64,000 nucleotides of DNA from Sphingomonadales bacterium 39-57-19 (GCA_002282385.1 NCJG01000002.1:186001-250000); one strand, 5' to 3'. Positions 34,585-44,287 are shown, numbered from the stretch's first letter. Notes: generated from the sequence alone by a model not told the origin. Numbers and translations are program-made.

Positions 34585-35907
34585 ATGTGGAAGCATGTTC
34601 GCAACATTACGTTGATATTCATCGCATTGGCGCTTGCTGGCGTCTGGTACATTACGCGCCCTGACGTCGCGCAATTGCCGTTGGATGCAGTGACCGGGCC
34701 TAAGCCCAATATCACTGAGGGCCGCGAACAGATTTTCCCGACCATTAAGGTTGCCGAGGTTGATCGCTGGAAAGCCGGCGAAGCACCAATTGCTGCGCCG
34801 GGTCTGGTTGTCGAGCGTTTTGCAGAAAGTCTCGACCATCCGCGCAACATGTATGTCTTGCCCAATGGTGATGTTCTGGTCGCCGAAACAAATTCTCCGC
34901 CGCGCGAAGCTGGCGGTATTGAAGGGTTCGTCGAGAAATGGCTGATGGGCAAGGCTGGCGCGGGTGTGCCGTCTGCCAACCGCATCACATTGCTGCGTGA
35001 CGCCGACGGAGATGGCAAGGCGGAGTTGAAAACACCGTTCCTGACGGGCCTGAACTCGCCATTTGGCATGGTGCTGATCGGCGACACTTTGTATGTTGCG
35101 AACACCGATGGATTGATGGCCTTCCCTTACAAGACGGGCGACACCAAGATTACCGCGAAGGGCAAAGAGCTTACAAAGTTTAATGCAAAAGCGCCAAACA
35201 ACCATTGGACGCGCAACTTGGCTGCATCGCCCGATGGTAAGAAGATTTACATATCGGTCGGGTCAAACAGCAACATTGCTGAACATGGGATAGAGTCCGA
35301 AAATGGCCGCGCGATGGTGTTCGAATATGACATCGCCAAGGACAAGAAAATTCCATACGCCATCGGTTTGCGCAACCCCGTTGGCCTCGATTGGGATAGC
35401 CGTGGACGCCTGTGGACGGTTGTCAACGAACGCGACATGCTGGGTTCAGATCTGGTGCCCGACTATCTGGCCCTTGTGGAATTTGGTGCCGATTATGGTT
35501 GGCCGCAGCATTATTGGGGCGGCTTTACCGATCACCGCGTTTCACCACCGAAGCCAGAAAAGCGGGAATATGAACGCCGCCCTGATTACGCCTTGGGTGC
35601 GCATACAGCTCCCTTGGGCCTTGCCTTTGGCTATAAGGGTAAATTGGGTGTCGGACTGACCGATGGTGCGTTTGTTGCGCGCCATGGCTCATGGAACCGC
35701 AAGCCTGTGTCTGGCTATGATGTCATCTTCGTGCCCTTTCCAAAAGGCGAGCCTGCCGGAAAGCCAGTCAACATTTTGACTGGGTTCCTGGACAAAGACG
35801 GCAAAGCGCAGGGTCGTCCAACGATGCTCGTTATCGCCAAGGACGGTTCGCTTTTGGTCAGCGACGATGTGGGCAATATTGTGTGGCGGGTTCGGACGAA
35901 ACGCTAA
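34585..35907 (+). CDS. PQQ-type sorbosone dehydrogenase-like beta-propeller protein
   Basis: A 440-residue protein with an N-terminal anchor (residues about 5-23) and a six-bladed propeller of the soluble glucose/L-sorbosone dehydrogenase family. Family segments include LDHPRNMYVLPNGDVLVAE, HWTRNLAASPDGKKIYISVG, YAIGLRNPVGLDWD and APLGLAFG. Enzymes of this family oxidise sugars or aldoses in the periplasm with PQQ. Whether this one has PQQ and which substrate it uses cannot be told; no PQQ synthesis genes are visible. Its stop shares CTAA with the converging DUF815 gene. Confidence 0.83.
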   Translation: MWKHVRNITLIFIALALAGVWYITRPDVAQLPLDAVTGPKPNITEGREQIFPTIKVAEVDRWKAGEAPIAAPGLVVERFAESLDHPRNMYVLPNGDVLVAETNSPPREAGGIEGFVEKWLMGKAGAGVPSANRITLLRDADGDGKAELKTPFLTGLNSPFGMVLIGDTLYVANTDGLMAFPYKTGDTKITAKGKELTKFNAKAPNNHWTRNLAASPDGKKIYISVGSNSNIAEHGIESENGRAMVFEYDIAKDKKIPYAIGLRNPVGLDWDSRGRLWTVVNERDMLGSDLVPDYLALVEFGADYGWPQHYWGGFTDHRVSPPKPEKREYERRPDYALGAHTAPLGLAFGYKGKLGVGLTDGAFVARHGSWNRKPVSGYDVIFVPFPKGEPAGKPVNILTGFLDKDGKAQGRPTMLVIAKDGSLLVSDDVGNIVWRVRTKR

Positions 35908-36716
35908 ATCCGTCGGCCCGCACGGCCGGCAAGTTCCACTGTGTAATGCCATGCTATGCGGCCCGACCGGCCGCCACGGCTTTGCGCGAAACTTAAGGCA
36001 TCGGCCTCGTCCCAATCGAGGTCGAAATGCGCTGCGTAGCTGCCAACCATTTTCAGATAGGCATCCTGATCGGGATATTGAAAACCGAGCTTAAGGCCAA
36101 ACCGGTCCGCCAGCGCTAAGCTGTCGTCCACGGCGTCACGGCCGCCGGTATCTGGATCCGCGCCATTTTCTCTTTCGACGATGTTCCGGCGGTTCGATGT
36201 CACGCACAAGCGGACATTGTTCGGGCGGGCTTCAACGCCGCCTTCCAGCAGCGAGCGCAACAGACGCGCGCTCTGGTCATTGGGCTCGAAAGAGATATCG
36301 TCCACGAACAACAGATATCGGCGGCCTGATGCGGCCAGCTCGTCGAATAATGCAGGCATGCTGGTGATTTGGTTTGCCGCCGCCTCGACAAGCGCAATAA
36401 AGAAGCCTTCTTCTTGCAACGCCGCGACCACCGATTTGACCAGCGCGGATTTCCCCATGCCGCGCGCGCCCCACAAAAGGACATCATGCGCTGCAGCGCC
36501 CGAAGCATGCCGCCTGCTGTTTTCGATCAGGTCGGCTTTTTGCCGGTCGATACCAACGATAAGGTCGAGCGGCAGTGGCTTGAAATCATGCACCGGCGCC
36601 AATGCCGTTCCGTTCCAATGATAGGCCGGATGGGATGATAGGTCCGTCGGTGGCGCTGGCGGCGGTGATAGCCGCTCCAGCGCCTCAGCAATGCGTTTGA
36701 GCGTGTGGTCGTTCAA
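35904..36716 (-). CDS. DUF815-family AAA ATPase
   Basis: A 270-residue P-loop ATPase. Walker A is GARGMGKS at 83-90, Walker B is in RYLLFVDDISFE (about 131-142), and a sensor-like asparagine is in CVTSNRRNIV. The C-terminal helical part contains the SGRIAWHYTVELAGR segment. DUF815 proteins are standalone AAA-type ATPases with no defined function. The ATG overlaps the stop of the upstream acyl-CoA dehydrogenase gene (ATGA, 36713-36716), so the two are translationally coupled. The far end overlaps the sorbosone-dehydrogenase-like stop by four bases. Confidence 0.85.
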   Translation of the reverse strand: MNDHTLKRIAEALERLSPPPAPPTDLSSHPAYHWNGTALAPVHDFKPLPLDLIVGIDRQKADLIENSRRHASGAAAHDVLLWGARGMGKSALVKSVVAALQEEGFFIALVEAAANQITSMPALFDELAASGRRYLLFVDDISFEPNDQSARLLRSLLEGGVEARPNNVRLCVTSNRRNIVERENGADPDTGGRDAVDDSLALADRFGLKLGFQYPDQDAYLKMVGSYAAHFDLDWDEADALSFAQSRGGRSGRIAWHYTVELAGRAGRRI

Positions 36717-38449
36717 GCCGCCAAATCCTCGGCATCCAATGCATAGAGCAAATCGGCACCGGCCATTGCGCTGCCTTTGAAGGCAAAGGCTTCAGGAACC
36801 ATGACGTCCAGATAATAACGGCAGGCGACAATCTTCGCCTTCAAGAACGGGCTTGTATCTCCGGCGTCAATTTCTGTTTGTGCCGCCCGCAACTGCTTCA
36901 GCATTAACCACCCTGCGGTCACGACGGACATCATGTTGGTGTAGGCGTAACTGCCCGCGAGACGGTCATCCACGCTTGCGCTCAACATATATTCAGTCAC
37001 TTCAGCGCAGGCTGCGCTCAATGCCGAAAGGCCCGGTTGGTCGGTGGCGTCTTGGGAAATGGCCGCGAGATGGTTCCGAATGACATCGCCGCCTTGCATC
37101 GCGAGTTTACGCCCCACGAGATCGGCGGCCTGAATGCCGTTGGTTCCTTCATAAATCGCGGCAATGCGTATATCGCGGTAAAACTGGGCTGCGCCCGTTT
37201 CCTCAACAAAGCCCATTCCGCCATGCACCTGAATACCCAGCGAGGCGATCTCGCTGCCCATGTCGGTGCCGTAGGTCTTGGCCAGCGGCGTCAGCAGATC
37301 AACCATCTCCTGCGCTCCAGCTTCGCCCAGCGTGGCGCGGTCAACATAGCCCGATGCCAGATAGAGCAAGGCCCGGATCGCTTGCGTGCCCGCTTTCATA
37401 CGCAGCAGCATGCGGCGGACATCGGGATGCTCGACAATCGCGACGGACTCTCGCGACGGTCCGCTTGCTTTGGCCGATTGAACCCGTTCACGAGCAAACC
37501 AGATGGCTTTTTGCGTTGCGGCTTCGGCAATTTGAACGCCTTGCAATCCTACGTTCAGCCGCGCGTTATTCATCATCGTGAACATCGCACGCATGCCGCC
37601 GAATTCAGGGCCGATCAGTTCGCCAATACATTCACCCTCTTCGCCAAACGCGAGAACGCAGGTTGGGGAGGCATTAATGCCCATCTTATGTTCGATTGAT
37701 ACGACCTTGATATCATTCGCTTTGCTGAAGCTGCCATCTTCGGCCACCTGATATTTCGGGACCAGAAACAGCGAAATGCCCTTGGTTCCAGCCGGGCCAT
37801 CGGGCGTGCGTGCCAGCACGAGATGGACGATGTTTTCGGCCATATCATGATCACCAAAGCTGATATATATTTTGGTGCCTTTGATTTGGTAGGTGCCATC
37901 GCCGCGCGGTGTCGCGGTTGATTTCAGCGCGCCGACATCGGAACCTGCCTGTGGCTCTGTCAGGTTCATCGTGCCAGACCATTCGCCGGTCGACAGTTTG
38001 GGCAGGAACAGTTGTTTTTGCCGGTCTGACCCATGGTGGTTAATGGCTTCGATCGCGCCAACCGACAATATCGGGCACAGGGCAAATGCCATGTTCGCAG
38101 CACCCAAGGAATCCAGCGCAACGGTCGCCATCGAAAATGGCAGGCCCTGGCCACCGAACGCCGACGGAGCGTTTATCGAACCCCAGCCATTGGCCACATA
38201 GGCTTTGTAGGCCGCGACAAAACCTTCGGGCATGACGACTTTGCCATCTTTCAAACGCGCACCAACGGTGTCGCCTATCCGGTTGAGCGGGGCAAATTCG
38301 CCCTCGGCAAAGGCGCCAATGCCTTCCACAATCGCTTGCACCATATCGGGTGTGGCATCGGCGAAGCGGTCATGTTGCGACAAGGCTTCGATACCTACGA
38401 TATGCTTCAGGACAAATGCTTGTTCAGTAACGGGTGCAGAAAAGGCCAT
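36713..38449 (-). CDS. Acyl-CoA dehydrogenase, DmdC-like large type
   Basis: About 578 residues, the longer acyl-CoA dehydrogenase class with a C-terminal extension, which includes DmdC (3-methylmercaptopropionyl-CoA dehydrogenase). Core signatures are GEWSGTMNLTEPQAGSDVGAL (split as GEWSGTMNLTEP and QAGSDVG), YISFGDHDMAENIVHLVLAR, IEHKMGINASPTCVLAF and IQVHGGMGFVEETGAAQFYRD. It binds FAD and forms a 2,3-double bond in an acyl-CoA; the chain specificity is unknown, and the DmdC role should not be assumed. The ATG at 38449 is used; a TTG at 38455 is in frame. Coupled to the DUF815 gene. Confidence 0.9.
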   Translation of the reverse strand: MAFSAPVTEQAFVLKHIVGIEALSQHDRFADATPDMVQAIVEGIGAFAEGEFAPLNRIGDTVGARLKDGKVVMPEGFVAAYKAYVANGWGSINAPSAFGGQGLPFSMATVALDSLGAANMAFALCPILSVGAIEAINHHGSDRQKQLFLPKLSTGEWSGTMNLTEPQAGSDVGALKSTATPRGDGTYQIKGTKIYISFGDHDMAENIVHLVLARTPDGPAGTKGISLFLVPKYQVAEDGSFSKANDIKVVSIEHKMGINASPTCVLAFGEEGECIGELIGPEFGGMRAMFTMMNNARLNVGLQGVQIAEAATQKAIWFARERVQSAKASGPSRESVAIVEHPDVRRMLLRMKAGTQAIRALLYLASGYVDRATLGEAGAQEMVDLLTPLAKTYGTDMGSEIASLGIQVHGGMGFVEETGAAQFYRDIRIAAIYEGTNGIQAADLVGRKLAMQGGDVIRNHLAAISQDATDQPGLSALSAACAEVTEYMLSASVDDRLAGSYAYTNMMSVVTAGWLMLKQLRAAQTEIDAGDTSPFLKAKIVACRYYLDVMVPEAFAFKGSAMAGADLLYALDAEDLAA

Positions 38450-38500
38450 GATCAATAAAAAATCCTGTTAAATCGTGTCGACGAAGGCCTATAGCCGCGA

Positions 38501-39460
38501 ATGATGTTTGGCTCAAATACCTTGGGGAATGGCTGGGTCCTGCCCGCTGATGACGCTGCAATAACGGCGGCGATGGAGCTTTTGCGTTCCGGTCAAATCG
38601 TCGCGATTCCCACCGAGACGGTCTATGGCCTCGCGGCGGATGCCAGCAATGCCGATGCTGTGGCCAAGATCTACGCGGCAAAGGGGCGTCCGGACTTTAA
38701 TCCCTTGATTGTGCATGTTGCCGACCAATCCGCCGCCGAAAACTTAGCTGAATTCAGCCCGATGGCACATCAATTGGCGCAGGCATTTTGGCCGGGGCCA
38801 CTTACGCTTGTGCTGCCGCTCAGAGCCGATGCCGACATCACTGGCGCTGTTACGGCTGGGTTGCCGACCATTGCATTACGCTGCCCCGCGCATCCCGTCA
38901 TGCAGGCGATGCTTAAAAAAACCGGCCTGAACATTGCGGCACCGTCCGCCAATAAAAGCGGGGGCATAAGCCCGACCCGCGCCGAACATGTGCTTGCGGG
39001 GCTTGGCGGTGCGGTTCCGATGATCTTGGATGGAGGGCCTTGTTCTGCAGGACTCGAATCCACCATTGTTGCCGTGCGCGAGCATGGTTGGCAGATATTG
39101 AGACCGGGGCCGGTCACCGCGGCCAATATTGAGCAGGTTCTAGGGATTGGCCCCTTGACGGCATCGGGCGATAACATTGAAGCGCCCGGACAATTGGCGA
39201 GCCATTATGCACCGTCAAAGGCTGTGCGCCTAAACGCGATCCAACCAGAGCCGGGCGAATGGCACATCGGGTTCGGGGCAATGGAGGGCAATGATAATTT
39301 GTCCGCGTCCGGAGACCTAGCACAGGCCGCAGCCAATCTATTTGACGCCCTGCACAGGGCCGATGCCAGCGCCGCATTATCCATATCGGTCGCGCCGATA
39401 CCGCATGAAGGGATTGGCGTTGCGATTAACGACCGGCTGCAGCGGGCATCTATCCGGTGA
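38501..39460 (+). CDS. L-threonylcarbamoyladenylate synthase (Sua5 type)
   Basis: A 319-residue protein with an N-terminal YrdC domain (VAIPTETVYGLAADA, KIYAAKGRPDFNPLIVHV, APSANKSGGISPT) and a C-terminal Sua5 domain (from about residue 215, starting APGQLASHYAP). It makes threonylcarbamoyl-AMP from threonine, bicarbonate and ATP for the t6A37 modification of ANN-decoding tRNAs. The two-domain form distinguishes it from the short TsaC. It is divergent from the acyl-CoA dehydrogenase gene, with 51 bases between. No clear ribosome binding site. Confidence 0.93.
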   Translation: MMFGSNTLGNGWVLPADDAAITAAMELLRSGQIVAIPTETVYGLAADASNADAVAKIYAAKGRPDFNPLIVHVADQSAAENLAEFSPMAHQLAQAFWPGPLTLVLPLRADADITGAVTAGLPTIALRCPAHPVMQAMLKKTGLNIAAPSANKSGGISPTRAEHVLAGLGGAVPMILDGGPCSAGLESTIVAVREHGWQILRPGPVTAANIEQVLGIGPLTASGDNIEAPGQLASHYAPSKAVRLNAIQPEPGEWHIGFGAMEGNDNLSASGDLAQAAANLFDALHRADASAALSISVAPIPHEGIGVAINDRLQRASIR

Positions 39461-39584
39461 AATGGGCTGCGGACATCCTGTTGAGTCCGTCGAACTAGAA
39501 AAATAAGTTGCATATCAAAATGCTATTTCATCCAAGCGCGCTCTCGCCTATCGAGTGATGTATAGCAGTGCAGGGGAGAGCAAA

Positions 39585-40640
39585 TTGCCTACATCGAAGC
39601 GATTTTTGATTGGGCTTTTGCCGATCGTTGCACTTGCCGGCTGTGGTGAGGCATCGGACAGCAAAAAGGCTGCGGTCGAAACAGCACAGGTTGTGCGCGT
39701 GTTCACCGTGGAAAAGGAAAGCCTTCAGCGTGAAATTAGCGCGGTGGGAACGGTGCGGTATCGGCGCGAAACACCGCTGGGCTTCACCACCCCTGGGAAA
39801 GTGGCCGTTGTTCGCTTTGAAGAAGGTGATTTTGTAAAGCGCGGCGCATTATTGTCGGCGTTGGATTCCACGATTGTTGGCGCTGACGTAAGCGTGTCCG
39901 TCGCTGAACGAGACCGTGCGCGGGCAGAGTTTGATCGCGTGCGTTCGCTATATGCCGATGGTTGGATAACCAAAGCGCGTTTCGAAGCGGCAGACGCGGC
40001 TGTCAAAGCCGCCGATGCCCGCGTCCGGCAGGCTGGCTTTGCGCGCAGCACGGCGCAGCTTTATGCACCATCAAGCGGCGTCGTCCTGCAGCGCAACGTC
40101 CAACCAGGGCAAGTTATCGCCGCAGGTATGCCAGCGCTTATTCTGGGTGAAGCAGATGAGGGCTTTGTCTTTCGTGTTCCCATCGTCGACCGTGACGCGT
40201 CAAAATTGCGCGTGGGTATGACGGCGGACATCATGATCGAGTCCGCGGGCGAAGCGCCGGTTTCGGCCACGATTTCAGAAATCGATGGGCGCGCGAATGA
40301 GGCAACGGGCGCATTCACCGTCCAATTCCGGCTGCCGTCGCGCGCAAACTTGCGTTCGGGGCAAATTGGAACGGCCAATATTAAGCTACCTGCATTGGAA
40401 AGCGGCGACCTGCTGCAGATTCCAGCCACCGCATTGTTCGGCGTCCGCACCGGAGAAGGGCTTGTATATGTTGTCGCAAAAAACAATCGCGTCGAAACGC
40501 GCAATGTCGCTATTGAACGTGTCTCTGACACATTCGTGACTGTATCGGGTGGCATAAAGCCGGGGGACAAGATCGTGACGTCGGGGTTGGAAAAACTGCG
40601 AACCGGGTCGCCTGTCCGCATTATTGCGACGCAGCCTTAA
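39585..40640 (+). CDS. RND efflux periplasmic adaptor (lipoprotein)
   Basis: About 351 residues of a membrane-fusion protein. The N-terminus is a lipoprotein signal with lipobox LAGC. The barrel-sandwich (lipoyl) halves (SAVGTVRYRRETPLGF; APSSGVVLQRNVQPGQVI) flank an alpha-hairpin rich in Ala/Arg/Asp. A beta-barrel and membrane-proximal domain follow (GGIKPGDKIVTSGLEKL). The TTG at 39585 is preferred because GGGGAG lies upstream at suitable spacing and the signal peptide then starts cleanly; an ATG at 39555 is in frame. It precedes the RND permease by three bases. No outer-membrane channel is encoded nearby. Confidence 0.9.
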   Translation: MPTSKRFLIGLLPIVALAGCGEASDSKKAAVETAQVVRVFTVEKESLQREISAVGTVRYRRETPLGFTTPGKVAVVRFEEGDFVKRGALLSALDSTIVGADVSVSVAERDRARAEFDRVRSLYADGWITKARFEAADAAVKAADARVRQAGFARSTAQLYAPSSGVVLQRNVQPGQVIAAGMPALILGEADEGFVFRVPIVDRDASKLRVGMTADIMIESAGEAPVSATISEIDGRANEATGAFTVQFRLPSRANLRSGQIGTANIKLPALESGDLLQIPATALFGVRTGEGLVYVVAKNNRVETRNVAIERVSDTFVTVSGGIKPGDKIVTSGLEKLRTGSPVRIIATQP

Positions 40641-40643
40641 CAG

Positions 40644-43600
40644 ATGCATATCGCCGAAATCGCCATCCGCCGGTGGCAACTAACCTTAGTGCTTTTTACG
40701 CTGCTGTGCGCGCTTGGATTCTCTGCATTCCAACAGGTGCCGCGCGCGGTTGATCCGCATTTTTCGATGCCCATCGTGTCCATCGTCGCTGCGCAGCCAG
40801 GGGCTGACGCAGAGGAAATAGAGCAGACGATTACCAAGCCAATCGAAGAGCTGGTTCAGGGTCTGGAAGACGTTCAAAGCGTGAATTCGACGAGCAGCGA
40901 TGGCAACGCCGTCATTCGGGTGGAATTCGACTGGTCCGGCGACCCTGACCAATATTTCAACGACACCGTCCGTGAAGTGACGGCCATCCGCAGCCAACTT
41001 CCGGCTGATCTGCAAAAGCTATTGTTCGAGAAAATTCGAACGACGAATTCATCCATTTTGCAAATCGCGTTGCTCAGCGAGACGGCCAGTTGGTACCGCA
41101 TGGAAAAATATGCGCGGGATATCAGCGAGGCGCTGGGGCGTTACAAAGAAGTCCGGCAGGCCGATATTTATGGACTGCCTCAACCCGAAATAACCGTCGC
41201 CATCAACTCGGGACGTTTGGCCGAGCTGCGCATTCCCGCAAGCGCCGTGGTTGACGCAATCCGTCTTGCTGGCGCCGATGTTCCTGCAGGTGCCGTCACC
41301 AGCGGCGCACGCCGTTTTAACATCGAAGCGGGGGGCGCGTTTCGCGACCTTGATCGCATACGCAATTTGCCCATTCGGACCAATGATGGAACCTTATTGC
41401 GCGTCGACGATGTTGCAGACATTAAAATGGGATCGGCCGAACAGCGCGTAAAGGTCAGCCATAATGGCCAACGCGGGGTATTCATTACGGCCAATCAAAA
41501 ACAGGGCACGGACGCGACCAAGCTTCGCAATCGGTTAATCCAAGAGCTTGAGATACAAAAGAAGCTGCTTCCGCCGGATATAAAGGCGGTCGTTGAATTT
41601 GATCAAAGCCGGGATATTCGCAAGCGTCTTCAGGAACTTGCCCGCGACTTTACCCTTGCGCTGTTTTTGGTGCTGATCACGCTGCTGCCATTGGGCTGGC
41701 GCGCGTCGGTGATTGTGATGATATCGATTCCGCTGTCGGTTGCGTCGGGGCTGCTGGCGATTTCGGCATATGGATTTAACCTGAGCCAGCTCGTGGTCGC
41801 GGGCTTTATCCTCACGCTTGGCTTGTTGGTGGACGACTCGATTGTCGTTGTCGAAAACATCGCCCGGCATTTGCGGATGGGCAAAGGCCGGAACCAAGCG
41901 GCCATCGACGGCACCAAAGAAATCACCATGGCGGTCTTGGGATCAACGGGTGTTCTGGTGTTTGCCTTCCTTCCGCTGTTCTTTTTGCCGGAGGGGGCGG
42001 GTAAATTCACCCAAAGCTTCATCGGCACTATCGTGTCAACGATTACTGCCTCGATGATTGTATCGCTGACTATTGTGCCGTTCCTTGCCAGTCGTATCTT
42101 GAAGCGGGAAGAGCATGAGGGCGGCAATCCGTTACTTCAGTGGCTGATGTTGAAGATCGACAGATTTTATCACCCGATGCTGCATTGGGCGTTGGATAGA
42201 CCGCGGCGTTCGGTGTGGGGTGCCCTTGCGGTCACCTGCGCGGCATTTCTCTTCATCCCATTGCTCGGTTTCAGCCTGTTTCCAAATGCGGACACATCCT
42301 ATTTCCGCGTCACGGTGGAAGCGGAACAAGGTGCGAGCATTGCAGAGACCGGCCGCATCGTTCGGCAAGTTTCGGAGATTTTGAAGACCGAGCCCGCGAT
42401 AAAAATCCGGGCCGAAAATGTTGGCGCATATAATCCGCCTGTCTTTTACAATGTTTTCCAACGCGGCGAAAACCCGACCCATGGCGAAGTGTTGGCTATC
42501 ATGGACAATTGGGAAGGGTCAAAATCCCGGGCAATGGTCGACCGGCTGCGTAAGAAATTCGACGAGATATCCGGCGCGCGTATCAAGCTGGTATTGTTCC
42601 AAAACGGAGCGCCGATAAACGCGCCTGTGGAATTCCGGGTATATGGGCCTGACCAAGACGAGCTTAAACGTGTCGCGGCCAAAATGGAGTTGGCGCTGCG
42701 TGAAACCCCCGGGGCACGAGACATTAACAACCCAGTCGCCTTTGACCGTATTGACCTGGATATCCGGGTCGATGACGCAAAAGCGGCCCTGCTTGAGGTG
42801 CCCGCAGGGGCCGCACGCCGGGCGGTCCGACTGGCCATCAGCGGTGAACGTGCCGGCACATTCAGGGACGAGGAGGGCGACAGCTATCCCATCATTGTGC
42901 GGCACCCGCTTATCGATACCCAGCCCATATCGGCGCTGGAATCGATCTATGTATCCAACCGCAGCGGGCAGGCCGTTTCGTTGGCGGAAATTTCCAATCC
43001 GACCTTGGAATCAACGCCGGCTGCAATTTACCGCTACAATCTGCAACGTAATGTCAGCGTGACGGCGCAGGTATCCGACGGTGCGGTCATTTCAAAGGTG
43101 AACTTGGACGCGCAGAAGAAGATGGATGCTATCCCCCTTAAGCCGGGATACAGCATAGCGGTCGGCGGTGAGGCGGAAAAAATCAATGAGACATTCGCCG
43201 GTTTTGGCCCGGTTGTCATCGTTGCCCTATTTAGCATCTTCGCCATTCTAGTGGCTGAATTTGGCCGGTTCAAAGAGGCATTGGTCGTCGCGGGCGTTAT
43301 CCCGTTGGGTACGTTCGGTGGCCTCATCGCGCTCCTTGTTACCGGCAACAACCTCTCGTTCTTGGCCGTCATTGGTTTTATCGCGCTCATCGGGATCGAA
43401 ATTAAAAATTCGATCTTGCTTGTTGATTTCACCAGCCAATTGCGGGCCAGTGGCTATGCGCTGCGTGAGGCGATTGAAAAGGCGGGAGAGGTGCGTTTCC
43501 TTCCGGTGTTGCTGACATCGGTAACGGCGATTGGCGGACTTATGCCACTCGCGCTTTTTGGCGGTAGTTTGTACGGGCCACTGGCGATCGTATTGATCGG

Positions 43601-43706
43601 GGGGTTGATTTCTTCGACTATGCTATCACGTATCGTTACACCCGCCATGTATCTGTTGGTGGTACGCGGGGACGTCGCGAAGGCGTCAGATTCCATTCAA
43701 GCTTAA
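40644..43706 (+). CDS. RND efflux pump permease
   Basis: A 1020-residue inner-membrane transporter with twelve helices and two large periplasmic loops. The proton-relay pair is present in helix 4 (LGLLVDDSIVVVENIARH), with the matching residues in helix 10 (IGIEIKNSILLVDF). It is an HAE-1/AcrB-like member of a divergent branch, not the heavy-metal type, judging by the lack of Met/His-rich clusters; the substrate is unknown. It follows its adaptor and is followed by msrA after ten bases. It should act with a TolC-type channel encoded elsewhere. Confidence 0.93.
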   Translation: MHIAEIAIRRWQLTLVLFTLLCALGFSAFQQVPRAVDPHFSMPIVSIVAAQPGADAEEIEQTITKPIEELVQGLEDVQSVNSTSSDGNAVIRVEFDWSGDPDQYFNDTVREVTAIRSQLPADLQKLLFEKIRTTNSSILQIALLSETASWYRMEKYARDISEALGRYKEVRQADIYGLPQPEITVAINSGRLAELRIPASAVVDAIRLAGADVPAGAVTSGARRFNIEAGGAFRDLDRIRNLPIRTNDGTLLRVDDVADIKMGSAEQRVKVSHNGQRGVFITANQKQGTDATKLRNRLIQELEIQKKLLPPDIKAVVEFDQSRDIRKRLQELARDFTLALFLVLITLLPLGWRASVIVMISIPLSVASGLLAISAYGFNLSQLVVAGFILTLGLLVDDSIVVVENIARHLRMGKGRNQAAIDGTKEITMAVLGSTGVLVFAFLPLFFLPEGAGKFTQSFIGTIVSTITASMIVSLTIVPFLASRILKREEHEGGNPLLQWLMLKIDRFYHPMLHWALDRPRRSVWGALAVTCAAFLFIPLLGFSLFPNADTSYFRVTVEAEQGASIAETGRIVRQVSEILKTEPAIKIRAENVGAYNPPVFYNVFQRGENPTHGEVLAIMDNWEGSKSRAMVDRLRKKFDEISGARIKLVLFQNGAPINAPVEFRVYGPDQDELKRVAAKMELALRETPGARDINNPVAFDRIDLDIRVDDAKAALLEVPAGAARRAVRLAISGERAGTFRDEEGDSYPIIVRHPLIDTQPISALESIYVSNRSGQAVSLAEISNPTLESTPAAIYRYNLQRNVSVTAQVSDGAVISKVNLDAQKKMDAIPLKPGYSIAVGGEAEKINETFAGFGPVVIVALFSIFAILVAEFGRFKEALVVAGVIPLGTFGGLIALLVTGNNLSFLAVIGFIALIGIEIKNSILLVDFTSQLRASGYALREAIEKAGEVRFLPVLLTSVTAIGGLMPLALFGGSLYGPLAIVLIGGLISSTMLSRIVTPAMYLLVVRGDVAKASDSIQA

Positions 43707-43716
43707 GGATAAGCAG

Positions 43717-44256
43717 ATGTCACATGATGAAGCGATTTTCGCCGGCGGTTGTTTCTGGTGCACCGAAGCTGTTTTTGGCCAGTTGAATGGCGTGCACAGC
43801 GTACAAAGCGGATATATTGGTGGGACGACGGTCGACCCCACATATAAAGAGGTTTGCGGCGGTCAAACCGGGCATGCAGAAGCCATCCGCATTGCCTTTG
43901 ATGCCGAAGTCATCAGCTATGCCGATTTGCTGGAGATATTTTTTGCAACGCATGATCCGACGCAATTAAACCGTCAGGGGAATGACATTGGAACGCAATA
44001 TCGCTCGGCAATTTTCCCGTTGAATGATGATCAACGTGCGACCGCTGAAGCAGGCATTGCCAAAGCCGCGGCGGACTGGCCCGCGCCTATTGTCACTGCG
44101 ATTGAAGGCCCTGCGACTTGGTATCCAGCCGAAGATTATCATCAGGAATATTGGGAGGGTGAAGGTCAGCGGAACGCATATTGCCTGGCCGTCATTCCGC
44201 CCAAGTTGGCAAAGCTGAAAAAGGGATTTGCCCAACGGCTCGCCGACTCCACATAG
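43717..44256 (+). CDS. msrA: Peptide-methionine (S)-S-oxide reductase
   Basis: A 179-residue MsrA that reduces methionine S-sulfoxide in proteins. The active-site GCFWCTEAVF supplies the catalytic Cys12 with a second cysteine at 15. SGYIGGTTVDPTYKEVCGGQTGHAEAI and AEDYHQEYW are family marks. No signal peptide, so it acts in the cytoplasm, and no MsrB domain is fused. AAGGA precedes the ATG. It lies ten bases after the RND permease and may be read from that transcript. Confidence 0.95.
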   Translation: MSHDEAIFAGGCFWCTEAVFGQLNGVHSVQSGYIGGTTVDPTYKEVCGGQTGHAEAIRIAFDAEVISYADLLEIFFATHDPTQLNRQGNDIGTQYRSAIFPLNDDQRATAEAGIAKAAADWPAPIVTAIEGPATWYPAEDYHQEYWEGEGQRNAYCLAVIPPKLAKLKKGFAQRLADST

Positions 44257-44287
44257 ACAATGCAGATTGGCGCGTTAAGTATACGTC

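Noticed and set aside
40644-43706. RND permease as a heavy-metal (CusA-type) pump
   Set aside because: No metal-binding Met/His clusters were seen, and helix 4 carries the paired aspartates typical of HAE-type pumps.
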